A stretch of 9,745 bases of DNA from Pseudomonadota bacterium (GCA_023423775.1 JAFAEZ010000100.1:1-9745); one strand, 5' to 3'; positions 1-6,152 are shown, numbered from the stretch's first letter. Made by a program: numbers and translations. Notes: a model not told the origin generated them from the letters alone.

Positions 1-654
1 CACCAGCACGCCGCCGCCGCCGAGCGCGGCGGCCGCGGCGAAGGCATGCTCATCAGTCAGATCGTCGCCCACGAAGACAGGACGCGCACCGGCGAACTCC
101 GGTTCCCGCATGAACGCCTTTAATGCGTCGCCTTTGTCCGATCCCTGCGGCCTGAGCTCGGCCACCATCTTGCCGAGCTGGAGGGAAAGCCCCGTCTTCT
201 CCGCCACTTCCCGCATGAACGCCTGGGCGGCCGCTTCTGCTTCGGGCGCCTGGCGATAATGGAGCGCGACTCCGAACGGCTTCTCCTCGACCAGCAGGCC
301 ATGTTGTCGCGCCGCAAAATCGTGGCTCGCCGCCTTGGCTTCGGCGAGCCCGGGAGGAACGGAGAGCGGCAGGCTGGTGCCATCGCCGAGACGAAGCTCG
401 AGGCCGTGCGACCCGGATACGGCCAGGCCGGCACAATCGAGATAGGTCTCCAAGTCGTGGATGGCGCGCCCGCTCACGATCGCCAGCCGCCCCTCGAGCC
501 TTTCCTTCAACCGCTGCAGCAGCGGCTCCAGATGGGCGCCGACCCGGATCGCCGCGGGCGTCTCTGCGCGCTCCACCAGGGTGCCGTCGAAATCGAGAAA
601 CAGGGCTGCGCCGTCGAGCAGCGCCCGCGGCGGTCGGCTATCATGATCGGCCAT
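1..654 (-). CDS. otsB: Trehalose-6-phosphate phosphatase, 3' end beyond window
   Basis: HAD-superfamily phosphatase that removes phosphate from trehalose 6-phosphate, the last step of OtsA/OtsB trehalose synthesis in the cytoplasm. The 218 visible residues carry all the family marks in order: DFDGTL (21-26; nucleophile D21 and acid/base D23), IVSGR (59-63), SGSHGLE (80-86), EEKPFGVALHYR (123-134, cap-domain substrate contacts), RPQGSDKG (168-175, motif III lysine K174) and GDDLTDE (196-202, Mg-binding). Family members are about 240-260 residues, so only the last few dozen residues are missing past the left edge. The ATG at 654 places the first HAD motif at the usual distance from the N-terminus; an in-frame GTG twelve codons upstream is possible but has no better ribosome site. 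It is divergent from the DUF6916-like gene at 772. An otsA partner, if present, would lie off the left edge. Confidence 0.95.
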   Translation of the reverse strand, partial: MADHDSRPPRALLDGAALFLDFDGTLVERAETPAAIRVGAHLEPLLQRLKERLEGRLAIVSGRAIHDLETYLDCAGLAVSGSHGLELRLGDGTSLPLSVPPGLAEAKAASHDFAARQHGLLVEEKPFGVALHYRQAPEAEAAAQAFMREVAEKTGLSLQLGKMVAELRPQGSDKGDALKAFMREPEFAGARPVFVGDDLTDEHAFAAAAALGGGGVLV

Positions 655-771
655 GGCGGGAGACTTGGCGACAGCGGCCACGAAACTCAAGCGACAGGTT
701 CCACCACTCCCGCATTGGCGGCACCGTGCTTTTACGGTATGGGTCCACTTTGGAGACATAAGGGGGAAGTC
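655..771. promoter_or_regulatory. Divergent intergenic region between otsB and the DUF6916-like gene
   Basis: This 117-base gap must hold promoters for two divergent genes. On the plus strand a weak -35/-10 pair, TTGGCG (715-720) and TATGGG (738-743) with a 17-base spacer, could serve the gene at 772. It overlaps a small inverted repeat, ACCGT (723-727) and ACGGT (734-738), around a six-base loop, which could be an operator or chance. A strong purine-rich ribosome site, AGGGGGAAG (761-769), precedes the ATG at 772. No convincing promoter is visible for otsB. The promoter assignment is inference from weak matches. Confidence 0.25.
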
Positions 772-1272
772 ATGAGCGATATCGCCTCGATTTGTCCGGA
801 CCGCCCGGCCTGCACTCCCGTTCCCTCGCAGGAGCCGCTGTCCCGGCGTTCGGTGGTCATCGGCGCAGCCGGGCTCGCAGTCGTCGTCGGTGCTGTGGGC
901 CCGCGCGCGCTGACCCTCGCCACGCCGCCATCGGCGGAGTCGGCCTCTGGCCTTTGGACCCGCGAATTTTCGACGCTGGAAGGCGCGGGACTTGAGGAAT
1001 GGATGCGCGAAGTCGGATCCACCTTCACCGTCGTCGCCGAAAATGGCCGCACGGTCGCGATGAAGCTCGGCGCCGTCCAGGCTTTCCCTACCCGCGGCGC
1101 ACGCCCGTCGAAACTGGGCCGCGCCGGCGCGTTCGACGCCCTGTTCGACCCGGCCGACCGCAACGCGGTCAAAGGCAACCGCATCTATCGGGTACGCCAC
1201 GCCCGCTATGGTGAGATGAACATCTTCCTGACGCGGACGGTGAAAGGGCGGCTGGAAGCCGTCTTCAACTAA
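772..1272 (+). CDS. DUF6916-like protein with twin-arginine N-terminus
   Basis: Protein of 166 residues with unknown function. The N-terminus has a twin-arginine motif SRRSVV (24-29) followed by a hydrophobic stretch (28-43), which looks like a Tat signal or N-terminal anchor, so the rest is probably in the periplasm or membrane-attached. Residues about 60-166 resemble the small DUF6916 domain: a start with LEEW...VGSTFTV, a central AMKLGAVQAFP, and an end IYRVRH...NIFL...LEAVFN. The same pattern, ending EAIFN, occurs in the minus-strand gene at 2048-1767, so the two are paralogues. The ATG at 772 was chosen because AGGGGGAAG lies just upstream; the frame stays open far upstream but that stretch is antisense to otsB. 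Stop and the GNAT start are three bases apart, implying one transcript. The family name is from memory of the conserved tail and unverified; the paralogy is visible in the sequence. Confidence 0.85.
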   Translation: MSDIASICPDRPACTPVPSQEPLSRRSVVIGAAGLAVVVGAVGPRALTLATPPSAESASGLWTREFSTLEGAGLEEWMREVGSTFTVVAENGRTVAMKLGAVQAFPTRGARPSKLGRAGAFDALFDPADRNAVKGNRIYRVRHARYGEMNIFLTRTVKGRLEAVFN

Positions 1273-1275
1273 GGC

Positions 1276-1770
1276 ATGCCCCCGCCCTTGCGGGCCGCCG
1301 CGGCCTTCGGCGTATCCTATCGGCCGATAACCGAGGACGACCTCCCCTTCGCGGCGGCTCTTTATGCCTCCACGCGCCGCGAGGAGCTGGCCCAGACCGG
1401 TTGGCCCGACGAGATCCAGCACGCCTTTCTCGCCCAGCAATTCGACGCCCAGCACCGCCATTACCGCCAGCATTATCCGAATGCCGAATGGCTGATCGTC
1501 GAGCGCGCGGACGAACGGATCGGGCGGCTCTACGTTGAGGAATGGGAGCGCGAGTTCCGCGTCATCGACATTGCCCTGGTCCCAGCCAGCCGCGGCCAGG
1601 GCATTGGCGCGGCGGTCTTGTCCGACGTCATCGCTCAGGCCGGCGCAGCCGGAAAAGCGGTGTCGATACACGTTGAGAAGCACAATGGGGCCATGCGGCT
1701 CTACCAACGGCTCGGCTTCGTCAGGGTCAACGAGCACGGCATCTATGATTTGATGGAGCGCCGACCCTAG
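1276..1770 (+). CDS. GNAT-family N-acetyltransferase
   Basis: Protein of 164 residues predicted to transfer an acetyl group from acetyl-CoA to an amine; the substrate cannot be read from the sequence. The GNAT fold starts at YRPITEDDLPF (15-25). The acetyl-CoA pyrophosphate loop is RGQGIG (106-111) after the beta-4 strand IDIALVP (97-103), and the C-terminal motif is AMRLYQRLGF, so the enzyme looks complete and active. The ATG at 1276 lies three bases after the preceding stop with only a poor AAGG next to it, so translation is probably coupled to the DUF6916-like gene; a TTG at 1288 is the alternative start. Its stop TAG shares the tetranucleotide CTAG with the stop of the convergent gene. 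Adjacent placement suggests, but does not show, a shared role with the two DUF6916-like proteins. Confidence 0.93.
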   Translation: MPPPLRAAAAFGVSYRPITEDDLPFAAALYASTRREELAQTGWPDEIQHAFLAQQFDAQHRHYRQHYPNAEWLIVERADERIGRLYVEEWEREFRVIDIALVPASRGQGIGAAVLSDVIAQAGAAGKAVSIHVEKHNGAMRLYQRLGFVRVNEHGIYDLMERRP

Positions 1771-2048
1771 TTGAAGATCGCCTCGTAGAGCATGCCCGCT
1801 TCGTCGCGGGCGATGGGGACGATGAAGATGTCGAAGGTTCGCCCGCCATGCGCGAATGGGTAGATGGCCTGCGCCAATGCCGGTTCAGGGGGTCCCCGGA
1901 AAACCAGTCGGAACGAACCCGCCTCGCGAACCCCGGCCGGCAGCGGCTGCGCCGTCTCCAGCGTCATGGCCATCGCGCCGTCGCCGGCCGGAATGGAGAA
2001 ACTTTCCCCAACCTTGGGGGCGAAATCCTCGATGCTCGGATCCCCCAC
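1767..2048 (-). CDS. Short DUF6916-like protein, GTG start
   Basis: Protein of 93 residues and unknown function, with no signal peptide or membrane segment, so probably cytoplasmic unless exported by another route. It is essentially a single domain: IEDFAPKVGESFSI, AMAMTLETAQPLP, SFRLVFRGPP, a YPFAH segment, then FDIFIVPI and the tail LYEAIFN. This matches what I recall of the DUF6916 family, whose members are about 95 residues. It is a paralogue of the longer protein at 772-1272. I chose the GTG at 2048 because AAGGAG (2055-2060) sits six bases upstream; a longer frame to an ATG at 2120 would overlap the SH3 gene and add a tail with no family resemblance. It is second in a minus-strand operon after the SH3 gene, ten bases apart, and converges on the GNAT gene with overlapping stop codons. 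Confidence 0.85.
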   Translation of the reverse strand: MGDPSIEDFAPKVGESFSIPAGDGAMAMTLETAQPLPAGVREAGSFRLVFRGPPEPALAQAIYPFAHGGRTFDIFIVPIARDEAGMLYEAIFN

Positions 2049-2054
2049 CTCCGG

Positions 2055-2060
2055 CTCCTT
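2055..2060 (-). promoter_or_regulatory. Ribosome binding site that sets the GTG start at 2048
   Basis: AAGGAG on the minus strand overlaps the TAA stop of the SH3 gene (2059-2061) and lies six bases before the GTG at 2048. This suits termination-reinitiation between the two genes and argues against the longer ATG start at 2120. Confidence 0.75.
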
Positions 2061-2541
2061 AATCCAGCTGTTCGCCGGGATCGGTGCCCCAGATATGCTC
2101 GGTCCGGATGTAGCCGGCACGCCCGCGCACGTCGAGCTTGCACCAGCCGCCGCCGCAATCCGACAGGCGCCCGACCACGCCCGGCTCCGCGCGATAGGTG
2201 ACCTTGGCCGCGCCGTCCGGCGTCTGGTGCATCGGCTGCGGCCCGTCGCCGACGACGAGCGCGGTGCGCGTGTCGCTCAGCAAATTGACCAGCATCCAGC
2301 CCGTGGTGCCGTCGGGATCCTGGACCTTGCGCCAGCTCGGATAGACTTCGAGCACCTTGATCGGCAGGTCGGCGCGCTTGTAGAGCCAGACCGCCGGATA
2401 ATTTTTGCCCGGCCCCGTCCGCATCATCGCCTCGCCGGCCGAGATCGACGCCCAATAAGGCGTGGCGCGCTCCTTCTGCGCCTGGGACGCCGACGGCAGG
2501 GCCGCCAACATTATCAACGCCGCCGCAATCGCCCGCCGCAT
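2059..2541 (-). CDS. Exported SH3-domain protein (two SH3_4-type repeats)
   Basis: Protein of 160 residues with a Sec signal peptide (RR at 2-3, hydrophobic 4-15, likely cleavage after SQA at 19-21), hence periplasmic. The mature part looks like two bacterial SH3 modules of the SH3_4 (PF06347) kind. The first (about 32-83) shows MRTGPGKNYPAVW, WRKVQD and TTGWM; the second (about 92-152) shows YRAEPGVVGRL, GWCKL and AGYI. Such modules usually bind peptides or cell wall, but the ligand here is unknown. Two cysteines in DCGGGWC could form a disulfide in the periplasm. The ATG at 2541 has GGAGAAG shortly upstream. It probably shares an mRNA with the DUF6916-like gene ten bases downstream; the nitronate monooxygenase-type gene on its other side is 93 bases away. 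Confidence 0.9.
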   Translation of the reverse strand: MRRAIAAALIMLAALPSASQAQKERATPYWASISAGEAMMRTGPGKNYPAVWLYKRADLPIKVLEVYPSWRKVQDPDGTTGWMLVNLLSDTRTALVVGDGPQPMHQTPDGAAKVTYRAEPGVVGRLSDCGGGWCKLDVRGRAGYIRTEHIWGTDPGEQLD

Positions 2542-2634
2542 CTCACACTTCTCCGTTCGCGCTGTCGCCTATTCCTTAATCCGCCCGGCGCGCGGGCTTC
2601 AACCGCCTGCCGCCGGACGCACCAGATCGGGACG
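2542..2634 (-). promoter_or_regulatory. Intergenic region upstream of the SH3 gene
   Basis: Ninety-three bases separate the nitronate monooxygenase-type stop from the SH3 start on the minus strand. It holds a five-base-pair hairpin, GCCCG (2583-2587) with CGGGC (2593-2597), but no T-run follows on the minus strand, so it is a poor terminator. A TTGAAG sits next to it on the minus strand, with only TAAGGA as a possible -10, so a separate promoter for the SH3/DUF6916 pair is possible but weakly supported. Confidence 0.2.
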
Positions 2635-4041
2635 TTAGTCGCCGGTCTGGATGCGTTCGACCAACTGCTTCACGGTCGGCACGAACCCGTTCGAATAGAA
2701 CGGATCCTTCTTGAAGCGGAATGCCGCGTGGCCGGCGAACATGAGGTTGTCGTCCACCGGTCCGCCATGGGCAATATCCTGCAGCGTCTTCTGGATGCAG
2801 AAGCTGCGCGGATCGGCGAGACGGCCGGTCGAATTCTTCTCATTGTCCGCCCAGGACGAGAAGGCGCACTGGCTGAGGCAGCCCATGCAGTCGGCCTGGT
2901 CCTTGCGGATCACGGCCTTCTCCTCGGGCGTGACGAAGACCAAAGTCTCGTCGGGAGTCTTCAGCGCCTCGGTATAGCCCTGGGCAAACCATTCGCGGGC
3001 GTGGAGCAGGTCGCCGCGGGTCACCCAATAATTCTTCTTGCCGCCGACGCCGACGTCGAGCTGGTAGGCGTGATCGCCGAGCTCTTCCTTGGTGAAGGCA
3101 ATCTGCCGGTGCGAGCGCGCCTCGAGGTTGCGCAGGAACGGAGTGCGCACCGCCGACGAATAGAAGCCGGTCGGCGAGAAGCGGTGGAGCAGGACGTCGC
3201 CCTCCTCGAGCGTCATCAGCCGCGCCTTCCACTCGTCGGGGATCGGGCTCTCCTTGGTGAGCAGCGGGCGCGTGCCGAACTGAAAGGCGATCTGGCCGAG
3301 CTCCGGATTGTCGATCCAATGCTCCCATTCCTTCAGGTTCCAGACGCCACCGGCCATCACGATCGGCACGTCGTCGGAAATGCCGCCCTGGCGCATCGTG
3401 TCGCGCAGCGCCTTGACTCGCGGGTAGGGATCCTGCGGCTGCAGCGGGTCTTCCGCATTGGACAGGCCGTTATGGCCGCCGGCGAGCCAAGGATCCTCGT
3501 ACACGACGGCGCCGAGCTCGTCGGCGAACTTGGAATAGGCCCGCTTCCACAGCGCACTGAACGCGCGGGCGGAGCTGATGATCGGCAGATAGGAAACGCC
3601 GTAGGACGCGGCGATCTCGGACAATTTGTAGGGCATGCCGGCGCCGCATGTGACGCCCGCGACGAGGCCCTTGGTCTGCTCGAGCACGCCGTGCAGGATG
3701 CGCTGGGCGCCGCCCATTTCCCAGAGGACGTTGATGTTGATCGCGCCGTTGCCGCCGGCCATGTCGTACGCCTTGCGGACCTGCGCAACGGCGCCGGCGA
3801 TTGCATATTGGATCAGCTCCTCGTGCCGGTCGCGGCGCGTCAAAGCATGATAGACCTGGGGAATGATCTTGCCTTCGGGATCGTAGCTGTCGGCATTGAC
3901 CGCGGACACGGTGCCGATCCCGCCGGCGGCGGCCCAGGCGCCCGAACTCGCATGGTTCGTGGCGGAGACGCCCTTGCCGCCCTCGATGAGCGGGAGCACT
4001 TCGCGCCCGGCATAGCGGATCGGGCGGATACCTTTGAACAT
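2635..4041 (-). CDS. Nitronate monooxygenase-family flavoprotein with C-terminal Cys4 motif
   Basis: Protein of 468 residues in the nitronate monooxygenase / 2-nitropropane dioxygenase family, FMN-dependent TIM-barrel oxidoreductases. Visible barrel motifs are GGKGVSA (21-27), AAAGGIGTVSAVNA (37-50), TCGAGMP (131-137), EDPWLAGGHNG (182-192; H190 fits the family's conserved AGGH histidine), IVMAGGVWN (227-235) and QFGTRPLLT (254-262), consistent with flavin phosphate binding. Typical members are about 320-380 residues; the extra C-terminal part contains C385-X2-C388-X3-C392 and C415, an arrangement suggesting an iron-sulfur cluster or zinc. It is annotated by family only: the true substrate may not be a nitronate. 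Two ATG codons lie in tandem (4044 and 4041); GGAGG at 4046-4050 leaves one base before the first and four before the second, so I prefer 4041. It lies 80 bases downstream of the glycosyltransferase on the same strand and may be read from its own promoter. Confidence 0.9.
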   Translation of the reverse strand: MFKGIRPIRYAGREVLPLIEGGKGVSATNHASSGAWAAAGGIGTVSAVNADSYDPEGKIIPQVYHALTRRDRHEELIQYAIAGAVAQVRKAYDMAGGNGAININVLWEMGGAQRILHGVLEQTKGLVAGVTCGAGMPYKLSEIAASYGVSYLPIISSARAFSALWKRAYSKFADELGAVVYEDPWLAGGHNGLSNAEDPLQPQDPYPRVKALRDTMRQGGISDDVPIVMAGGVWNLKEWEHWIDNPELGQIAFQFGTRPLLTKESPIPDEWKARLMTLEEGDVLLHRFSPTGFYSSAVRTPFLRNLEARSHRQIAFTKEELGDHAYQLDVGVGGKKNYWVTRGDLLHAREWFAQGYTEALKTPDETLVFVTPEEKAVIRKDQADCMGCLSQCAFSSWADNEKNSTGRLADPRSFCIQKTLQDIAHGGPVDDNLMFAGHAAFRFKKDPFYSNGFVPTVKQLVERIQTGD

Positions 4042-4045
4042 CATT

Positions 4046-4050
4046 CCTCC
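4046..4050 (-). promoter_or_regulatory. Ribosome binding site choosing between two tandem ATGs
   Basis: GGAGG on the minus strand is one base from the ATG at 4044 and four bases from the ATG at 4041. The spacing favours the second ATG; the protein differs by one methionine only. Confidence 0.6.
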
Positions 4051-4085
4051 AAAAAACTCCGGCCGTCCCGGAGGGCGGCAGCGGC

Positions 4086-4116
4086 CCTATAGGGGCAATA
4101 TACGCTGCGTGCGCAA
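4086..4116 (-). promoter_or_regulatory. Possible promoter of the nitronate monooxygenase-type gene
   Basis: In the gap after the glycosyltransferase stop, the minus strand reads TTGCGC (4116-4111) and TATAGG (4091-4086), the same -10 hexamer as upstream of rplJ. The spacer is 19 bases, longer than ideal, so this is a tentative call. If real, transcription would start near 4080 with a short leader, and the gene would not depend on the upstream glycosyltransferase promoter. Confidence 0.3.
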
Positions 4117-4121
4117 CATTT

Positions 4122-5273
4122 TCACGTTCCCATGCCGATGAACGCACGGGGATCGCCGAGCGCCTCACCATAAAGCCGCGCATAACGGAGGATCATTTCG
4201 CCTTCGTCATATTCGGCCAGCGCGCGCGCGCGATTGGCGCGGCCGATCGCATGGCGAAGGTCCGCGCGTTCCGCGAGGCTGTCCAGCGCCAGCGCGAACG
4301 CCGCCTCGTCGCCGGGCTCGACGATCAGCGGCAGATTGTCGGGCGCGACGATCGCGGCAACGTCGCCGACCGCGGTCGCTACCGCCGGCAGGCCCGCCGC
4401 CATCGCCTCAACCAAGGCGATAGGGAATTGCTCGCTGTCCGACGACAGGGCGAAGATGTCGAAGCGGCCGAGATAGGATGCCGGATCGGACAGGAAGCCG
4501 GGCAGGTGGACTCGGTCGGCGACTCCGCAGGCGCGCGCCTGGGCGACGATCCGCTCGCTCTCCGGCCCCTCCCCCACGATCACCAGCCGCGCGTTGGCGT
4601 TGCGCATCGCCGCGAAGGCGCGCACCAGCCGCGGCAGGTTCTTGACCGCGCGCAGCCCGGCCACGGTGCCGATCACCAGTTCGCGTTCGCCCGGGTGCAG
4701 GCCGGGGATCGAGTCCGCGGCCGGGGCGAGGCCGTAGCGGCGCGTCGCGATTCCGTTGGCGATGCGCACGACCCGCCCGGGCGGCTGCGCCCAGGCCTGG
4801 GCCGCGATCTTCTCCAGCGTGACCGAGGGCACCACGAGGCGATGCGCGGCCGACAGACCGAGCCGGCGGTAGAGGTTGCGCCGGGACTTGAGCCCGTCGG
4901 CTTCGTCCTTGTTGAAGCCGTCTTCGTGATGAACCAAAGGCGGCAGCGCCATCGCCTTGCCGAACAGAGCGCGCGCCATCACCGCGTCGAACGCGCCCCA
5001 ATTATAAGTGAGGACCAGGTCGAAGCGGCGCATATAGCGCGCCAGCGCGAACAGGCGCCCGGGCCCCGGCCGGCCCGCCAGCGCCGGCGCGTCGGCCGGA
5101 AAGCTGACGCGGACGTGCCGCGCGATCGCGTCGCGTGCCGAAAGGCGGCCGGGCATCGAACTCAGGACGACATGCTCGGCCTTCTCGCCGAACGCGTTCA
5201 TCAGCCGCACCGCGCGCGCCTCCTTGCCGCCGAGCGAGAAGGTCGAATGAGCGTGGAGGATGCGAACCGGCAT
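4122..5273 (-). CDS. GT4-type glycosyltransferase (GT-B fold)
   Basis: Retaining glycosyltransferase of 383 residues, predicted to move a sugar from a nucleotide-sugar donor to an unknown acceptor, likely for a surface polysaccharide or glycolipid at the cytoplasmic face of the membrane. The N-terminal acceptor domain begins RILHAHSTFSLGGKE (4-18), with the glycine loop typical of GT-B enzymes. The C-terminal donor domain starts near VIGTVAGLRAVKNL and carries the E-X7-E signature E281...E289 within SDSEQFPIALVEA, followed by MAAGLPAVAT and AVGD. Length is usual for the family. It loosely resembles the PEP-CTERM/EpsH-associated sugar transferases, but that is from memory. I chose the ATG at 5273 because the domain starts immediately and AAGGGCGG precedes it; the frame is open to 5360 but that extension has no domain match. 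No polysaccharide cluster surrounds it, so it appears to be a stand-alone gene. Confidence 0.9.
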   Translation of the reverse strand: MPVRILHAHSTFSLGGKEARAVRLMNAFGEKAEHVVLSSMPGRLSARDAIARHVRVSFPADAPALAGRPGPGRLFALARYMRRFDLVLTYNWGAFDAVMARALFGKAMALPPLVHHEDGFNKDEADGLKSRRNLYRRLGLSAAHRLVVPSVTLEKIAAQAWAQPPGRVVRIANGIATRRYGLAPAADSIPGLHPGERELVIGTVAGLRAVKNLPRLVRAFAAMRNANARLVIVGEGPESERIVAQARACGVADRVHLPGFLSDPASYLGRFDIFALSSDSEQFPIALVEAMAAGLPAVATAVGDVAAIVAPDNLPLIVEPGDEAAFALALDSLAERADLRHAIGRANRARALAEYDEGEMILRYARLYGEALGDPRAFIGMGT

Positions 5274-5325
5274 GGCCGCCCTTATGACTCGGCCTTGCCC
5301 GGTGGGGAAGCGCAGGCGCGGTGGC

Positions 5326-5353
5326 TTGATCCCGCCGGGAAATCCTGTATAGG
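5326..5353 (+). promoter_or_regulatory. Promoter of rplJ-rplL
   Basis: TTGATC (5326-5331) and TATAGG (5348-5353) are separated by 16 bases and face the ribosomal genes. The TTGAxx/TATAGG form is what I expect of housekeeping promoters in sphingomonads. Transcription would start near 5360, leaving a leader of about 250 nt before the rplJ ATG. The start site is inferred, not measured. Confidence 0.65.
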
Positions 5354-5359
5354 CGCGCA

Positions 5360-5611
5360 CTTGGCCGGGGGCATCACGCCGCCGCGCCTTGGAAACGGCA
5401 ACGTTTCCGCACCGTCCGAGACAGCGGGTGGAGGGTTTCCCTCCTTAATCTCCCGCCAAGACGGGGAAGAGTTTTTACCGGTCCGCTCGCGGTCCGGGTC
5501 TGCCTGGTAATCGGGCACGGCAACCCATCCCCCTTGGACAACCGCGGCGCGATTTCGCGCAACGGTTTCACCCGCCCGGTGCACGTCGTACCGGGCTTAT
5601 GGAGTAGAGGC
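5360..5611 (+). promoter_or_regulatory. Structured 5' leader of rplJ-rplL, candidate L10-binding autoregulatory RNA
   Basis: This is most of the 338-base gap between the glycosyltransferase and rplJ. Read as RNA it contains a series of inverted repeats. GGAAACG/CGTTTCC (5391-5397, 5402-5408) closes a GCAA tetraloop. GGAGGG/CCCTCC (5430-5435, 5439-5444) is extended by GCGGG/CCCGC (5424-5428, 5452-5456) across an asymmetric bulge TTAATCT. GCGCG/CGCGC (5547-5551, 5556-5560) is extended by ACCG/CGGT across a CG/AA internal loop. GCCCGGT/ACCGGGC (5574-5580, 5590-5596) ends five bases before the GGAG ribosome site (5601-5604). In other bacteria L10(L12)4 represses its own mRNA by binding such a leader. 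That role here is inference; the repeats are directly visible. Confidence 0.55.
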
Positions 5612-6127
5612 ATGGATCGAGCTCAAAAGGCCGAAGCCGTCGCCACGTTGAAGCAGACTTTCGGCGAGGTCGGTGTGGTGGTCGTCACCCGCAACCTCGG
5701 CATGACGGTGGCCCAGTCCACCGCCCTGCGTGGAAAGATGCGTGACGCTGGCGCCAGCTACAAGGTGGCCAAGAACACGCTCACCCTGATTGCACTCGAG
5801 GGCACCGCTTACGCTCCGATCAGCGACATGCTGACCGGGCCGACCGCGCTCGCCACCTCCGCCGACCCCGTCGCGGCCGCCAAGGTGGCCGTCGACTTCG
5901 CGAAGACGAACGACAAGTTCGAAATCGTGGGCGGCGCGATGGGCGACACGCTCCTCGACGTCAACGGTGTGAAGGCGCTCGCCGAGCTTCCGTCTCTTGA
6001 TGAACTGCGTGCAAAGATCATCGGCCTCGTTCAGGCGCCGGCGACCAAGATTGCGCGGACCATCAACGAGCCGGGCGCCCAGCTGGCGCGTGTCTTTGGC
6101 GCATTCGCCGCCAAAGAAAACGCCTGA
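5612..6127 (+). CDS. rplJ: 50S ribosomal protein L10 (uL10)
   Basis: Protein of 171 residues, the base of the ribosomal stalk. Its N-terminal domain binds 23S rRNA next to L11 and its C-terminal helix carries L7/L12 dimers, which recruit translation GTPases. Visible marks are the start [10 protein letters not shown], the rRNA-binding segment YKVAKNTL (50-57), TGPTAL (75-80) and a long amphipathic C-terminal helix (about 132-171) ending FAAKENA. Length matches the family. The ATG at 5612 has GGAG (5601-5604) seven bases upstream; the frame is open to a TTG at 5534 but that lies in the structured leader and lacks homology. It is the first gene of the rplJ-rplL operon. The usual upstream genes rplK and rplA are not here; the neighbour is a divergent glycosyltransferase. 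Confidence 0.97.
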   Translation: MDRAQKAEAVATLKQTFGEVGVVVVTRNLGMTVAQSTALRGKMRDAGASYKVAKNTLTLIALEGTAYAPISDMLTGPTALATSADPVAAAKVAVDFAKTNDKFEIVGGAMGDTLLDVNGVKALAELPSLDELRAKIIGLVQAPATKIARTINEPGAQLARVFGAFAAKENA

Positions 6128-6152
6128 TTACCGCATAACGAACCGACAATCC

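Noticed and set aside
1..50. GCC/GGC triplet run at the left edge as a repeat
   Set aside because: It encodes the alanine/glycine-rich stretch after GDDLTDE in otsB and is explained by codon use.
259..771. Upstream extension of the DUF6916-like gene at 772
   Set aside because: The extension lies antisense to otsB and has no motif; a strong ribosome site and the Tat-like leader place the start at 772.
2049..2120. N-terminal extension of the short DUF6916-like gene to an ATG at 2120
   Set aside because: It would overlap the SH3 coding region by about 60 bases and adds no domain sequence, whereas the GTG at 2048 has AAGGAG at ideal spacing.
1864..4092. 742-codon open frame on the plus strand
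   Set aside because: It is antisense to the SH3 and nitronate monooxygenase-family genes, whose proteins have clear motifs; its translation is arginine/alanine-rich with no domain pattern. High GC keeps antisense frames open.
5274..5360. Extension of the glycosyltransferase to the ATG at 5360
   Set aside because: The 29 extra residues have no family resemblance and would overlap the rplJ promoter; the ATG at 5273 directly precedes the GT-B fold.
5340..5380. Minus-strand promoter (TATACA) overlapping the rplJ promoter
   Set aside because: A -10-like TATACA exists on the minus strand, but no acceptable -35 lies at 16-18 bases, so I could not support it.
4251..5510. 419-codon open frame on the plus strand
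   Set aside because: Antisense to the glycosyltransferase and running into the rplJ leader; the translation is low-complexity and lacks any recognisable motif.
5534..5611. Extension of rplJ to a TTG at 5534
   Set aside because: L10 homology begins at MDRAQ, the ATG at 5612 has its own ribosome site, and the extension lies in the hairpin-rich leader.
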